A stretch of 64,000 nucleotides of DNA, from contig JAQTWV010000001.1 of NCBI GenBank assembly GCA_028689115.1, forward strand, positions 62,001 to 126,000, read 5' to 3'. This stretch comes from Candidatus Altimarinota bacterium (GTDB taxonomy: Bacteria > Patescibacteriota > Gracilibacteria > BD1-5 > UBA6164). The notes below the pieces were generated by a model, which was not told the DNA's origin, made no database searches, and saw only the letters and a list, made by a program, of their open reading frames with translations. A program made the position numbers and the translations under genes. Positions 1 to 10,569 of the stretch are shown piece by piece; within the stretch, counting starts at the first letter, position 1, and every line of letters begins with the position of its first letter.

Positions 1-246
1 TTTCTTATATTTTTTCTTTTCTTTTTCAATTAATTTTTTATTTTCAATTTTATTTTCATCAGTACTAAATTTTTCTAAAAAAAGATTTATAGCTTCTTTT
101 TCTTTAAATAAAATTTCTTCTATAGCTTTTTTTCAGTTTATCCAATCAGAAGAAGCTATAAATAGCTTAATTGCATTTATAGCTGAATCAAAAGCTTGTA
201 CATTGCTTGTATCAACTTTTTTCTTTCTTTTTAAAAAATTAAACAT
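1..246 (-). CDS. Hypothetical protein, N-terminal part (runs off left edge)
   Basis: Partial ORF of 82 codons starting at ATG (complement of 244-246), 13 bases downstream of the PilB-like gene on the same strand and so probably co-transcribed with it. The start is basic (MFNFLKRKKK) and the rest is charged and helical, with one TGA read as Gly after 'SSDWIN'. No domain is visible in this part. A PilC/GspF-type inner-membrane protein would be expected after a pilus ATPase, but nothing seen here proves that. Confidence 0.75.
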
Positions 247-259
247 GTTTTTTGTTTTA

Positions 260-1486
260 TTAAATTAATTTCAATGCTTCTTCAATAGTGGTTTCTCCTA
301 ATAGTGCTTTTATTAAGGCATCTTGGACTATTGTTACCATTCAGTGTTTTATTCATTCATCTCTCATTGCATTTGCACTTTCTTTATTTAGTATAAGTGG
401 TTCTAAATAGTCTCATACTATTAATACCTCATGTATACCAAGTCTTCATTTATATCATGTATTACTACATTGTTCACATCATTCTCATCTATAAAATACA
501 GCATTTTCAATATCTTTTTTTTCTAATATAGGAGATAATATTTCATTTATTTTTTTCATTTCATATTCAGATGCTTTATGGGCAACTTTACAATTTTTGC
601 AGATTCTTTTTCAAAGTCTTTGACTTATAACCATTTTCATTGCAGAAGCTAAAAGGAAAGGTTCAACTCACATATTTATAAGTCTTTGAACTGTACCAGC
701 TGCTGAATTCGTATGTATTGTAGATAATACCAAATGTCATGTAAGTGCAGCTTCTACTGCTAATACTGCTGTTTCTTTATCTCTGATTTCTCATACCATG
801 ATTATATCTGGATCTTGTCTTACAAGTGATCTTAATCACGTAGAAAAACTATATCAAATATCTGGTTTAACTTGAGATTGATTTACATATTCTATATCAT
901 ATTCTATTGGATCTTCAAGTGTTGAAATATTTAATTCCAATGGATTAAAGTTTTTTAAAATACCAAATAGGGTAGTAGATTTTCAAGATCAAGTAGGTCA
1001 AGCAACAAGGATTATTCAATATTTACTTTTTAGTGCTTCTCTAACTTTTTCTAAGTTTACATCAATTAATCATAATGCTTCAATATTTATAAGAGTATCA
1101 TCTTGTTTTAATATTCTCATTACCACTTTTTCTCAGTAACTTGTAGGCAGAGTAGAAAGTCTTATATCTATATTTTTATTTTCTTTTTCATAAAAATATA
1201 CTATTTTTCAATCCTGAGGCTTTTTATTTTCATCAATTTTAATTTTTGATAAAACTTTTAGTCTAGTAACAGCAGCAGATATATGATCTCTATCAATCTT
1301 ATCAATAAGCATAAAATCTCAATCTTTACGAAATCTTATTAGTAAGAAGTTTTCATTTGGCTCAATATGTATATCTGAAGCTCATCTTTCTATAGCCATT
1401 TTAAAAATATTTCAGATATATGTTACTATATCTCAAATTTCTTTTTTTAAGGGCATTTTGTTTATTTCTTCTATGCTAGGAGTCAT
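260..1486 (-). CDS. Type IV pilus / type II secretion assembly ATPase (PilB/GspE family)
   Basis: 408 residues. A GspE/PilB secretion ATPase that would hydrolyse ATP at the cytoplasmic base of a pilus to drive pilin polymerisation. Seen in order: an N2-like region with '[10 protein letters not shown]', a Walker A P-loop '[10 protein letters not shown]' near residue 161, an Asp box 'STLEDPIEY', a Walker B-type '[16 protein letters not shown]', a His box '[10 protein letters not shown]', and a CxxC...CxxC zinc site ('ICKNC', 'CEQC'). Several P-loop glycines are TGA. It is shorter than E. coli-type PilB (about 560) because the N1 domain is missing. The ATG at 1484-1486 is the first in frame. It lies between a repeat-rich membrane protein upstream and a partial gene downstream. 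Confidence 0.93.
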
Positions 1487-1583
1487 AATTTAGTTTGTTA
1501 AATATATTTAGTTTATTCTAACATAATTTAATTATAAAAGTAAATAATTGATATTGACTATATTATAAAATATCTTATAAAAT

Positions 1584-1611
1584 AAAAAAACTATCTTTTG
1601 ATAGCTTTTTT
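1584..1611 (-). terminator. Rho-independent terminator of the repeat protein gene
   Basis: On the minus strand GCTATC, four A, GATAGT, then a T-run. The TAG stop of the 1591-2775 gene lies in the hairpin arm. Confidence 0.7.
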
Positions 1612-2775
1612 TAAATAAATTTCTATGATTTTTTCATTAACCTTTTTCTTTATTTCTTCTGGAGTATATTCTTTATTTTTAATTTCTTCTATATAATCAT
1701 CTACTTGATTTTTTACTTCAGGATCAGTTATTTCAGTAATTCATGAATTTGTTAGAATATCACCAGTATTTGTGTTTTCTACAATAGGATTTTGCTTTTT
1801 TATTAATATATTTCTTATATCATCAAAGAAAAATACACTACTTGAAATTATAGTTATAGTTATAACTCAAATAAAACCTCATAATATTATTTTTTTATTT
1901 CATTTATTTTTTTCTTTTTTTATATTATTTGTAACTAATTCCTTTTTAGCATTTTTATTTTCTTCTTCACTTTCAGCCTTAACTTCCTCAATTTTTTCAT
2001 CTTCTATTTTAGAAATAACTTCTTCACTTTCAGTTTTAACTTCCTCAATTTTCTCATCTTCTATCTTTGAAATAATTTCTTCACTTTCAGTTTTAACTTC
2101 CTCAATTTTCTCATCTTCTATCTTTGAAATAATTTCTTCACTTTCAGTTTTAACTTCCTCAATTTTCTCATCTTTTATTTTTGAAATAATTTCTTCACTT
2201 TCAGTTTTAATTTCTTCAATTTTTTCAGTTTTAACTTCCTTAACTTTCTTTTTTTTATTTTCCGTTTCAATTTTTAACTCAAAATCACTTTTATAATTTC
2301 AAAATAAATCATTATGATCTTCTTTATTGTATTCTTCAACGACTTCTTTTTTTACTTCTATTTTTGAAATCATTTCTTTATATCTTTCTTCTTTTTCTGC
2401 TTCACTTTCAACATTATTATTTTTTCATTTTATATTAATATTTTCATTTTTTTCCTCTAAAATTATATTATTTTCTACAATATCTTCATTTTTTTCTTCT
2501 TTTTTAGGTTCTATTATTGGTTTTATTTCTTCAACTTTATGTGGTAATTTTGATATATTTATTTTTATATTTAGTTTATTTTGAAAATCTTCTTTTTCTA
2601 TTTCTTTTTCAGTTTTAGTTTCTATTTCTGTTATTTTATCTGGTTCTATAGATTTATTAACTTCTTCATTTTTATTACTAGCTAAAACAGTACTATCGTC
2701 AATAATACTGTTATTTTTTTCTAAATCATCTATTTTATTTACAAGTGAACTTAAATCTATTTTTTTCTTGAACAT
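1591..2775 (-). CDS. Membrane-anchored acidic protein with tandem 19-residue repeats
   Basis: 394 residues. The N-terminal ~180 residues are highly charged (Lys/Glu-rich). A run of nearly identical 19-residue units follows (KIEEVKTESEEIISKIEDE), predicted helical or coiled coil. One hydrophobic segment near residues 290-312 (IILGFIGVITITIISSSVFFF region, interrupted by TGA-coded Gly) would anchor it in the membrane, leaving a ~80-residue charged tail. I do not recognise a family. Its position upstream of the PilB-like ATPase on the same strand is compatible with a pilus accessory or envelope-spacer role, which is inference. The 57-base repeats are separately listed. Confidence 0.85.
1981..2240. 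repeat. 57-bp tandem repeat, about 4.5 copies, inside a CDS
   Basis: Copies begin at 1981, 2038, 2095 and 2152, with a partial copy from 2209. The copies at 2038 and 2095 are identical in all 57 bases; the others differ at a few positions. The unit is a multiple of three and encodes 19 residues of the minus-strand gene, so copy number can change without breaking the frame. Confidence 0.9.
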
Positions 2776-2917
2776 ATATTTTATGAAAGAATTATATATT
2801 TAATTTTATTATATTGTAACTAAAAAATCAAATTTTAAACATTTTAACTAAAAAATGTGTTTATTTTTTCAAAATTTTAGTTAAAATATAGAAAGTTTAT
2901 AAAAATAACTAACAAAA

Positions 2918-4234
2918 ATGATTAAACCACAAGCAATTTCTTGATTTTGAGAAAACCTTCCAGAAGCACAAATTATAGAAGACAAATTTAAAGAAATAAT
3001 TAGAAAAAATTATAGTTTATCTGGTTTTACACCAATTGATACACCAGTTGTTGAAAGACTTGATGTTTTACTTGCAAAATGAGCTGATGACAATGAAGTT
3101 TATGCAATTCATAGAGTAAATGGGGAAGTAGGTGATGATTCTTCACTTTGACTTAGATTTGATTTAACAGTTCCTTTAGCTCGCTATGTTGCACAATATG
3201 AATGAGAAATTTCATTTCCATTTAGAAGACAACATATTGCTAGAGTTTATAGATGAGAAAGACCACAAAAAGGTAGATATAGAGAGTTTTATCAAGCTGA
3301 TGTTGATATAATTTGAAATTGAGATTTGCCAAATTTTGCTGACGTAGAAGTTATTTCTACTATTTATAATTCACTAAGAGAGTTAGATTTTTGAGATTTT
3401 GTTATAAATATGAATAACAAGAAATTCTTGAGTTGATTTTTACAAACTCTTGAAATAGAAAATATAGCTTGAACAATTTCAATTATTGATAAAAAAGATA
3501 AGGTAAGATATGATAAATTAAAAGAAATGTTTTTTTCAGTTTGATTAAATGAAGTTCAAATTGAAAAAATAGTAGAATTTATAAGATTTTCTGAAGAAAA
3601 AACAAATACAGAGATTTTAACTTTTTATTCACAATTTAGCAACGAATTGTTAAAAACTTGAATTGATGAATTAAAATATTTATACAACAATCTAATAAAT
3701 CTTTGAGTTGAAGAAAAATATTTAAAAATAAATACTTCTATTTCTAGATGATTAAACTATTATACTTGAACAGTTTTTGAAACCTTTATTGTTTGAGCAG
3801 AAAATCTTGGTAGTGTTAGTTCTGGTGGTAGATATGATAATCTAGCTTCAAATTTCACAAAAAATAATTATCCATGAGTATGAGGAAGTATAGGTTTATC
3901 TAGATTGATAGCTGTTTTAAATTCTATTTGAAAAATAGAGTTAGACAGAAAAACTGTTTCAAAAGCGATGCTTGTAAACATGTGAGAAAATACATTAAAA
4001 AATAATTTATCTATTTTAAATATTTTAAGAAATGCTTGAGTTTCTTGTGAAATGTATCTTGATAGTGAAACTAAGATTCAAAAACAATTAAAATATGCAA
4101 ACAATAAGAAAATACAATATGCTATAATATGTTGACTTGATGAATTAGAAAAATGAGTATTACAATTAAAAAACCTAGATTCTGGAGAACAATTAGAAAT
4201 TAAACAATCAGAAATTTTGAATTATATAAAATAA
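2918..4234 (+). CDS. hisS: Histidyl-tRNA synthetase
   Basis: 438 residues, normal for bacterial HisRS (about 420-430). It charges tRNA-His in the cytoplasm. Visible class II features: 'GFTPIDTPVVER' (motif 1 region), 'YRGERPQKGRYREFYQADVDI' region (motif 2), the HisRS signature 'ISRGLNYYTGTVFE', and motif 3 'GGSIGLSRL'. A C-terminal anticodon-binding domain follows (from about residue 345). Many invariant glycines are TGA. ATG at 2918 is preceded by an A-rich stretch without a Shine-Dalgarno sequence. It is monocistronic by layout: divergent from the repeat-protein gene and followed by a hairpin in front of the pilin gene. Confidence 0.97.
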
Positions 4235-4258
4235 AAAAATTATAAAACATTTTTATTA

Positions 4259-4349
4259 AGATAAGTCAATCTAAAAACAAAAAAATTCTTTGAAAATCCC
4301 AATAAATACTAATAATTAAAATATTAGTATTTATTTTTTATAAAAAAAT
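4259..4349 (+). repeat. Pilin leader repeat, copy 1 (hairpin plus T-run)
   Basis: Sequence directly upstream of a pilin-fusion gene, nearly identical to 15741-15828 and 17912-18007. The core is a perfect 14-bp stem (AATAAATACTAATA with its complement) at 4301-4339 followed by T6, about 12-20 bases before the start codon. The shape is that of a rho-independent terminator, which would end hisS transcription. Its conservation at three pilin starts also suggests a regulatory leader. Confidence 0.8.
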
Positions 4350-5780
4350 ATGCAAAAAAGTAATAAAGCCTTTACACTAGTAGAGCTAATAGTAGTAATT
4401 ACAATATTAGCTATATTGGGTACAATAGCATTTATAAACTTACAATGATATAGTACATCTGCAAGAGACTGAAAAAGAGTAAGTGATATAAACAATATAA
4501 TGAAAAAGATATGAATAGAAAGTTCAAAATGAACAAGTCTATCAACATTAATAACTACAACAAAAACAAATTCATGATTAACAATAGATGGAAATAGTTG
4601 AAGTTCAATCCAATGAACAGCAAACTTTGCAACACTAAAAGAAGATGGAAGTAAATTTAAAGATCCAATAACAAATTGAGATTATGTATTCTCATACTCA
4701 GTAGGATGAACATGAACATGAGCCTATAAATTTACACAAGTATCAACAGTAAATGAAGAAGAAAATACAGCAGTAGTAAAATGAAATTATTACCAAATGC
4801 AACCTTCTGATAGTCCAAGTATAACATACAATCCAGATAATACATATTTTGTAGTAGATTGATGAATTGATTTACCATATGAAATAGTAGAAGGAACAAC
4901 TCCCACTCCACCAGTAGTTACAAATAGTTGTGATACACAACCAAATTATACAAATGCAAGCTTTACTGCTTGAACACCAACAAGTGAAAATCAATTACGG
5001 CAAGATACAAATAATGCAAATCCATGTTACTATGAATGTACAAATTGATATACTTGAAGTACTTGTAGTACACCACCATTAGTATGATGGAGAGCATTAG
5101 ATCCAAATTGCGATATAGAAGATATAACAATTTGAACACAGGTATGGGCATGATGTAATTCTACATTATGAACTTGATTTGAATGGTGAAAAAAAGATGA
5201 TTGAACAGATTGAATTATTTGATCTTGTTTTCCTAATTATGATTGAACAATTAATCTAGCAAATTGTGATTCATTAAATCCATTATTAACTAGTAGTGCA
5301 AAAGCAAATACATGGTTTACATGAACAAATGTAAATTGAGATAGTGAATATAATACAATATGGTGAAAGTTATATACATGGGATAGTTTAGACACTGATT
5401 GAAATTATATTGTTGATGTAAATGATACTAATAAAGTTTGTGGTGTTTGATATCATATTCCAACAGATGGAGAATTTACTACTTTAGAAAATTATATTAT
5501 TTTAAATAATTCAAATAATAATCAAATTTGATGGAATTTACATATAAATAAAACAAATTTAAATAATATTTCTAATGCTCTTAAATTACCACTAACATGA
5601 TTTCGTACTACTGATAGAACTTCATTTTATAAACGTGGTATGGATGCATATTTATGGACTAATACTATTAGTACACCTCCATATGTTTCTTATAGATTTT
5701 TAAGTTATGATTCAGGTGGATTTAATATTAATTCTACAACAAAAAATAATGGTTTCTCTGTTAGATGTATAAAGGATTAA
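4350..5780 (+). CDS. Type IV pilin-like protein fused to a FISUMP domain
   Basis: 476 residues. The N-terminus is a class III prepilin signal: a short basic leader followed by '[17 protein letters not shown]', with the mature Phe after the cleavage site and Glu at +5. Residues to about 176 are almost identical to the pilins at 15829 and 18008. A short Cys-containing motif follows ('NANPCYYECTNGYTG'). The C-terminal ~240 residues then match the Fibrobacter-succinogenes-major-paralogous (FISUMP) pattern: 'TWFTGTNVNGDSEYNTIWGKLYTWD' region, 'VCGVGYHIPTDGEFTTLENY' region, 'LPLTGFRTTDRTSFYKRG' and a terminal 'GFSVRCIKD'. FISUMP domains are surface or secreted modules of unknown ligand. Inferred role: a pilus subunit exposing an adhesive or recognition domain. 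It contains one of the rare CGG codons (4998-5000). Confidence 0.88.
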
Positions 5781-5818
5781 AAAAAATCATTTACTAAATT
5801 TAGTAAATGATTTTTTTT
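5781..5818. terminator. Bidirectional terminator between convergent pilin genes
   Basis: Perfect hairpin ATCATTTACTAAA/TTTAGTAAATGAT flanked by A6 and T8, so it can work on both strands for the genes ending at 5780 (+) and 5822 (-). Confidence 0.85.
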
Positions 5819-5821
5819 GTT

Positions 5822-6622
5822 TTAATTAAAAATACATCATGTATTTGTTAAAACTCAAGTTGTAGAATCTATAATTTGATAGGTGATTGAAGTTCAATCT
5901 TTTTGTATAGCTTTTCATGATTCTTTTATCTCAATACAACTTCTATAATCAGTATTTTGCCAATAAGTATTTTTTGCTACTAATTCACTTAAAATAGTAT
6001 CAATACTCGTTCCATCTGTAAAACTTTCATATGGCTCAACAAAATTATAAGCTAAATTATGATTTTGTTCAGAAAAAATAAACTTATTTCTATTTACACT
6101 TCAATCTCAACCTATATTAACTGTTCAACTATGTATTTCAGCAAATCAACTAGCTGGTGTTTCAATTGCTAGAATTATACCAGGTAATATATCTTTAGAT
6201 ACAGATTTATAAGTTCAGTTTACTATTGCTATTGCACTATCTTCATTTTCAAGTGTTGCAGCCATTTCATATTCTTGAGCATTTTTTGTTATAGAATAGA
6301 AATAAGAAGTTTTAGTTTTTGGATCAAAAGGTAATCTATCTAGTGTATTTAGACGAACATTATCGTTAAATTTTCATTGAAGTACTATACCAGTTCAATT
6401 GTATGTTAACTCAAAATTATCACCTGGAGGTGGATAATATCATCTTTTTTGTTTATAAACTTTTAGTGCAGATCAAACTTGTGCTAAGTCAGATTTTCTT
6501 TGAGAATCTCTTGAATCTCAAAGATATGAACTATATGAAATAAATCATATAGTACTTATTATAGACAAAATTGTTACAGAAACTATAAGCTCTACAAATG
6601 AGAATGCTTTTTTATTATTCAT
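5822..6622 (-). CDS. Type IV pilin-like / pseudopilin protein
   Basis: 266 residues. It starts MNNKKAFSFVELIVSVTILSII, a type III prepilin signal with Glu at +5 of the mature protein. 'LAQVGSALKVYKQKRGYYPPPGDN' follows, the helix-to-globular junction typical of GspG/PilA-like pseudopilins. The globular part has no recognised domain. Unlike the fusion pilins it lacks an adhesive C-terminus and could be a core or minor pilin. Start at complement of 6620-6622 is the first ATG. It lies 27 bases downstream of the LamG-like gene on the same strand and probably shares its transcript. Confidence 0.85.
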
Positions 6623-6649
6623 TTTAATAAAATTAAATTTTAAAATTTT

Positions 6650-8053
6650 TTAATATTCTTTAAATTCTTTAATAGTAGTTTCAACTATATCATATCTGAT
6701 ACTTTTTTTACCTCATAACCATTTTTGTGAAAAATAATTTTGAACTCATGTTATTTCGTTTTCTGTAAGCGCATGATTCCGAGAAATAAGTTCTCAAATT
6801 CATCATTTAAAATACGCCTTATCACTAGTATTTACATCATCAATTGCACTTTGAGTATATGGGCTTACATTCCATCTATATATATTTCATAAAGCTCAGT
6901 AAGAATGTTCAGGTTGTGGATCAACATGGTCTGTTTCATTTTTTAAAACACCATTTAAATATATTTTTAATCTATTTTGAGAATCTATATATTTATTATG
7001 AGTTGTGTAATTTTCTTTTATATCATCAATTATATTAAGATGAGTTCTATTTATATGTGTACTATCTTGAACTACCATAACAAAATAAATAGTATTTGGC
7101 ATAACATCTCATAAATCTACAGACTTAAATTTATGTGGAACATCCCATTCAAAATAAAATTTATTATCTGAAGAACTAAAATCTGTACAAGTATATCAAG
7201 CATGTGTAGCTATATTATGTATTCAAGCCCGAACTTTTCAATTTTCAATCATAAAATTATATCAAGTTGCAGCTCATCATTGTTCATATATTACTTGTCT
7301 ATTAGTTAAATCATCTCAAGTTTTAAAAACAATTGCAAATGATTTTTCCATATAGTACTTTTGAGAATAACAATCTCAATCATTGTTTATATCTTGATGT
7401 AAATCCATAGCAAGCATTTGATCAACTCAATCAAAAGCTACCATTGGATATCAATTTAATCAACCAGAACTATAAGTAGGTAAATTTGAAGAATATGTTG
7501 TTGGATCTGGAAGTGTACTTTTGGGAACTGCATTTTGCGATCAATTATCAGTTGCTAAATCATTCCATTGATTTATAGTATCACCATCATTTAATGTTGA
7601 ATTATTATCTCAATCTATATTATTTGCATCAAAATGAAAAACAAGATTATTTATTTCTAGTGGTTTTATATCATATCTAAGAATATCTATTTTTTTTACA
7701 TATTCTCTAACAAATGTTTTACCTATATAAATTTTTGGATCCACATTGTTTCCATCTTTATCTACATATTTATATTGTTCATTTGTAGCTCAAGTTAAAA
7801 CTAAAAACTGATTTGTAGTAGTATCTTTTTTAATATAGAATTTTTCATTTTCTTCTATTTCATCTAAATTTAATCTTTTTAATATATTTTCTGAATTTGA
7901 TTTTAATATATATAAATCAGTTTCTTTTTCATAATTATCAGAGATACTATGATTGTAATCTAAAACATTTACAATTCAAAGTAGAGCAAAAGATAAAATA
8001 AAAACAGCAATTATGATTCAAGCAATTGTATCTGCTTTTTTATTATTTTTCAT
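6650..8053 (-). CDS. Membrane-anchored surface protein with LamG/concanavalin-like domain
   Basis: 467 residues. The N-terminus MKNNKKADTIAGIIIAVFILS is prepilin-like (Lys-rich leader, then one hydrophobic helix) but lacks the canonical FTLxE, so it may be a minor prepilin or a simple membrane anchor. Residues ~138-450 resemble LamG/concanavalin A-type jelly rolls found in surface proteins: 'LVFHFDANNIDGDNNSTLNDGD' region, 'WNDLATDNGSQNAV', 'YPMVAFDGVDQML', 'NRLKIYLNGVL', and 'GELISxNHALTENEI' where x is a CGG codon. Such domains usually bind sugars or proteins. Two in-frame CGG codons (ccg at 6779-6781 and 7229-7231) occur where aromatic residues would fit. Inferred role: adhesin associated with the neighbouring pilins. 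Confidence 0.8.
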
Positions 8054-8113
8054 TTTACAAAATGTTTAATATAAATATTATAACGTTATTAATATAATTA
8101 ATTTTTACTAATT

Positions 8114-8758
8114 GTGAAATTTTTTAATAATAAAAATGCAATAACTCTTATAGAGCTTATAACTACAATAGCAATATCTTGAATATTGTTTCTTATCATA
8201 TTCGTTTTTGTAACAGATAGTGTTGAACAACTTGTAAATAATGATGTTAAAATAAGTTCTATAGATGATTGATTTGTTTTTAAAGATACAATGTGAAGAT
8301 TTGTAAGATGAGGTTATAGTGATGTACAAGTTTTTACTTGAATTACTGATCCTACATATACTGGAACTACAATACCAAATCCAAATAACGTTTTATATCT
8401 AAAAAAATTAGATAGTACGGAGTGATTATTAATTTGAATTGTATCAATGGATACAAAAAGATTGCAAAGAAATTATATATATTGAGATAATTTTTTATGA
8501 TATAGATATTTAAGTGTTGCAGAAATGTCAGCAATAGATGCAGACAATTCACTTATTTATAATAAAGATTTTTCAGTTGATAAGATATTTACAAACCTAA
8601 GAATGAAGGATTTTAGAGTAAATGTTTACAATTCAGGATATTTAATTGATATGTATTTTAGTGTTATAAATTTATTTGATAATAGTTTGTTTTATAAAGA
8701 TTTTGCTGATTTTTATATAGATAAATTGGTTATTGATGAATATAATTTAATTTATTAA
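8114..8758 (+). CDS. Minor type IV prepilin-like protein (GTG start)
   Basis: 214 residues. No ATG is available; GTG at 8114 gives a short leader 'MKFFNNKNAITLIELITTIAIS' with the ITLIEL prepilin motif and Glu at +5. The rest is a globular domain without Cys and without a recognised fold. It lies 11 bases upstream of the discoidin-domain gene, so the two are almost certainly one transcript. Its role as a minor pilin is inferred from the signal and the neighbours. Confidence 0.78.
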
Positions 8759-8769
8759 TTGATTTTTAA

Positions 8770-10440
8770 ATGAATTCAAAAAATAAAAAGGGGAGTATAT
8801 TTATATATGTACTTATACTTATAAATGTAGCACTTATTATTTGATATGTAGTTTTTAATAATACATATATTTTAAATAACAACATAAATATTTGAAAAAA
8901 TGCTGAAGAAGTTTTTTTAAAACTTTCAGATAAAGCAAATATAAATATAGAATCAGTAAGACAATACAATAAAAATGGTGGTTGATTTTCAGATGCATTA
9001 TCATGTCCTACAAATATAACTATGAGTTGAACAGTTAGTACATGAGCAATACTGGAAACAGGTATTAATTCTGAAATGAGATATGATTTTTGAACTGTAT
9101 ATTGTTATTTTACATTTAATTGAACTGAATGAAGAATTTATTTTGATGATACTACACAAGACTTCTCAACAGTTTATTATGGAACAGAATTAAAAGATAT
9201 AGTAAATAATGCATTTACTCCAGGTTGAACAATTGATAATTCTAGTATATCTGCTACTGCTTCACCATATACAAGTGAACAGCCTTCAAAATCATTAGAT
9301 GGTAGTTTAAGCACTCAATATAAATCAAAAAAATGAGATTATAATCAGATAACTTTTGATTTATGATCAGAAAAAAAATTATCAAAGGTAACAATTTTTA
9401 AAAAAGTAAACCAATGAGCAACTTATTGGGATAATTGAATTGTTTATTTGAAAAATGCTTGAAATGTAACACTAAAAACAATTACACTTCCTTGAATAGA
9501 TTCTATGTCAACTGTTGTTATACCATTATCATATTCATCATATGCAGATGCAGACAATGTTAGATATATTCAAATTGTTTCTGATCATACAAATAGATTT
9601 TTAAATGTTAGTGAAATTGAAGTTACAGAATTATCAGAAACTGGTAATGATTCTTGGTCATCAGATAGTGTGTTTTCAGATCCAAATCAATCAATATTTA
9701 TTTTTGATACTACTTGAATTGGATGAATTGATTTAGTAGATGATAATATGAATAGTGATAATTATAGATCAACTTCTACCTGAGTTGTTTGATATCCTTG
9801 AGATTATTTTGATGATGACATAACTCCAAGAACTACAATATTTTGAAGTGTTTCACCAGGTAGTACTGATTATTATAATATTTTTTGGAATAATTATATT
9901 ACAAATGATATGATAAATAATAATATTTTTAATGATGATAATCCACTTATATTAGCAAAAATATGAGATGTAACAGAGTGATATTTATTTTTTGATATGT
10001 TTTCAAAAATAGATTCTACTATAAATTATGATATGAAAATAATAGAGTTTGATAGAAATGATTACAAAGATAAATATACTCTTTTACCTATTTGAATTAG
10101 TGAAACTAAAAATATGACAGAATGATATTGATATCTTCAAAAAAATGGAGAAGTATTATCATTTTCTAGATATAAAACTTGAAATGAATTTAAATTTGAT
10201 TTTAAAAATAAAGATTATTCTATATATCTAATTAATCATTTAACTTGAAATATAGCATATAGAATTACTTGAGAAGAAAAACCAGCTTCATGATTATTGA
10301 CTGATTATTGAAGATGAATATATATAAATCCAATTGATGATTCTAAACCAAATGTTATTGAAACAATTGCTAATCATATAATTATTGGTTGAGAAAAAAA
10401 CTTTATTTGAGAAAATTTTAAAGTAGTTTGACCAAAATAA
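8770..10440 (+). CDS. Membrane-anchored surface protein with F5/8 type C (discoidin-like) domain
   Basis: 556 residues. N-terminal hydrophobic helix 'GSIFIYVLILINVALIIG' after a basic leader. Residues ~160-287 look like a coagulation factor 5/8 C-terminal (discoidin) jelly roll: 'ATASPYTSEQPSKSLDGSLS' region, 'ITFDLGSEKKLSKVTIF' and 'VRYIQIVSDHTNRFLNVSEIEV'. The remaining ~260 residues are unassigned but predicted beta-rich. F5/8C domains bind carbohydrate or lipid head groups, which would suit host-surface attachment (inference). It is paired with the minor prepilin 11 bases upstream and ends in front of a strong terminator. Confidence 0.8.
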
Positions 10441-10452
10441 AATATTAAGTAT

Positions 10453-10482
10453 AAGACCGATCTCTTTTGAGACCGGTCTTTT
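10453..10482 (+). terminator. Strong GC-rich terminator after the discoidin-domain gene
   Basis: AAGACCGATCTC, TTTT loop, GAGACCGGTCTT: a 12-bp stem with one mismatch, unusually GC-rich for this genome. Confidence 0.8.
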
Positions 10483-10569
10483 AAATTTTAAAAATCTTTA
10501 TTTACTTTACAAAACAGCTTTTATAAATAAAATGATTTTCGTTAATTTTTAAATATAATACTTACTAAA

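Noticed and set aside
1981-2240. Tandem repeats as a CRISPR array
   Set aside because: The 57-base units are contiguous without variable spacers and are in frame in a coding gene.
1772-2296. Plus-strand open frame of 174 codons with Ser/Leu repeats
   Set aside because: Antisense shadow of the minus-strand 19-residue repeat protein; the repeat structure explains its length and composition.
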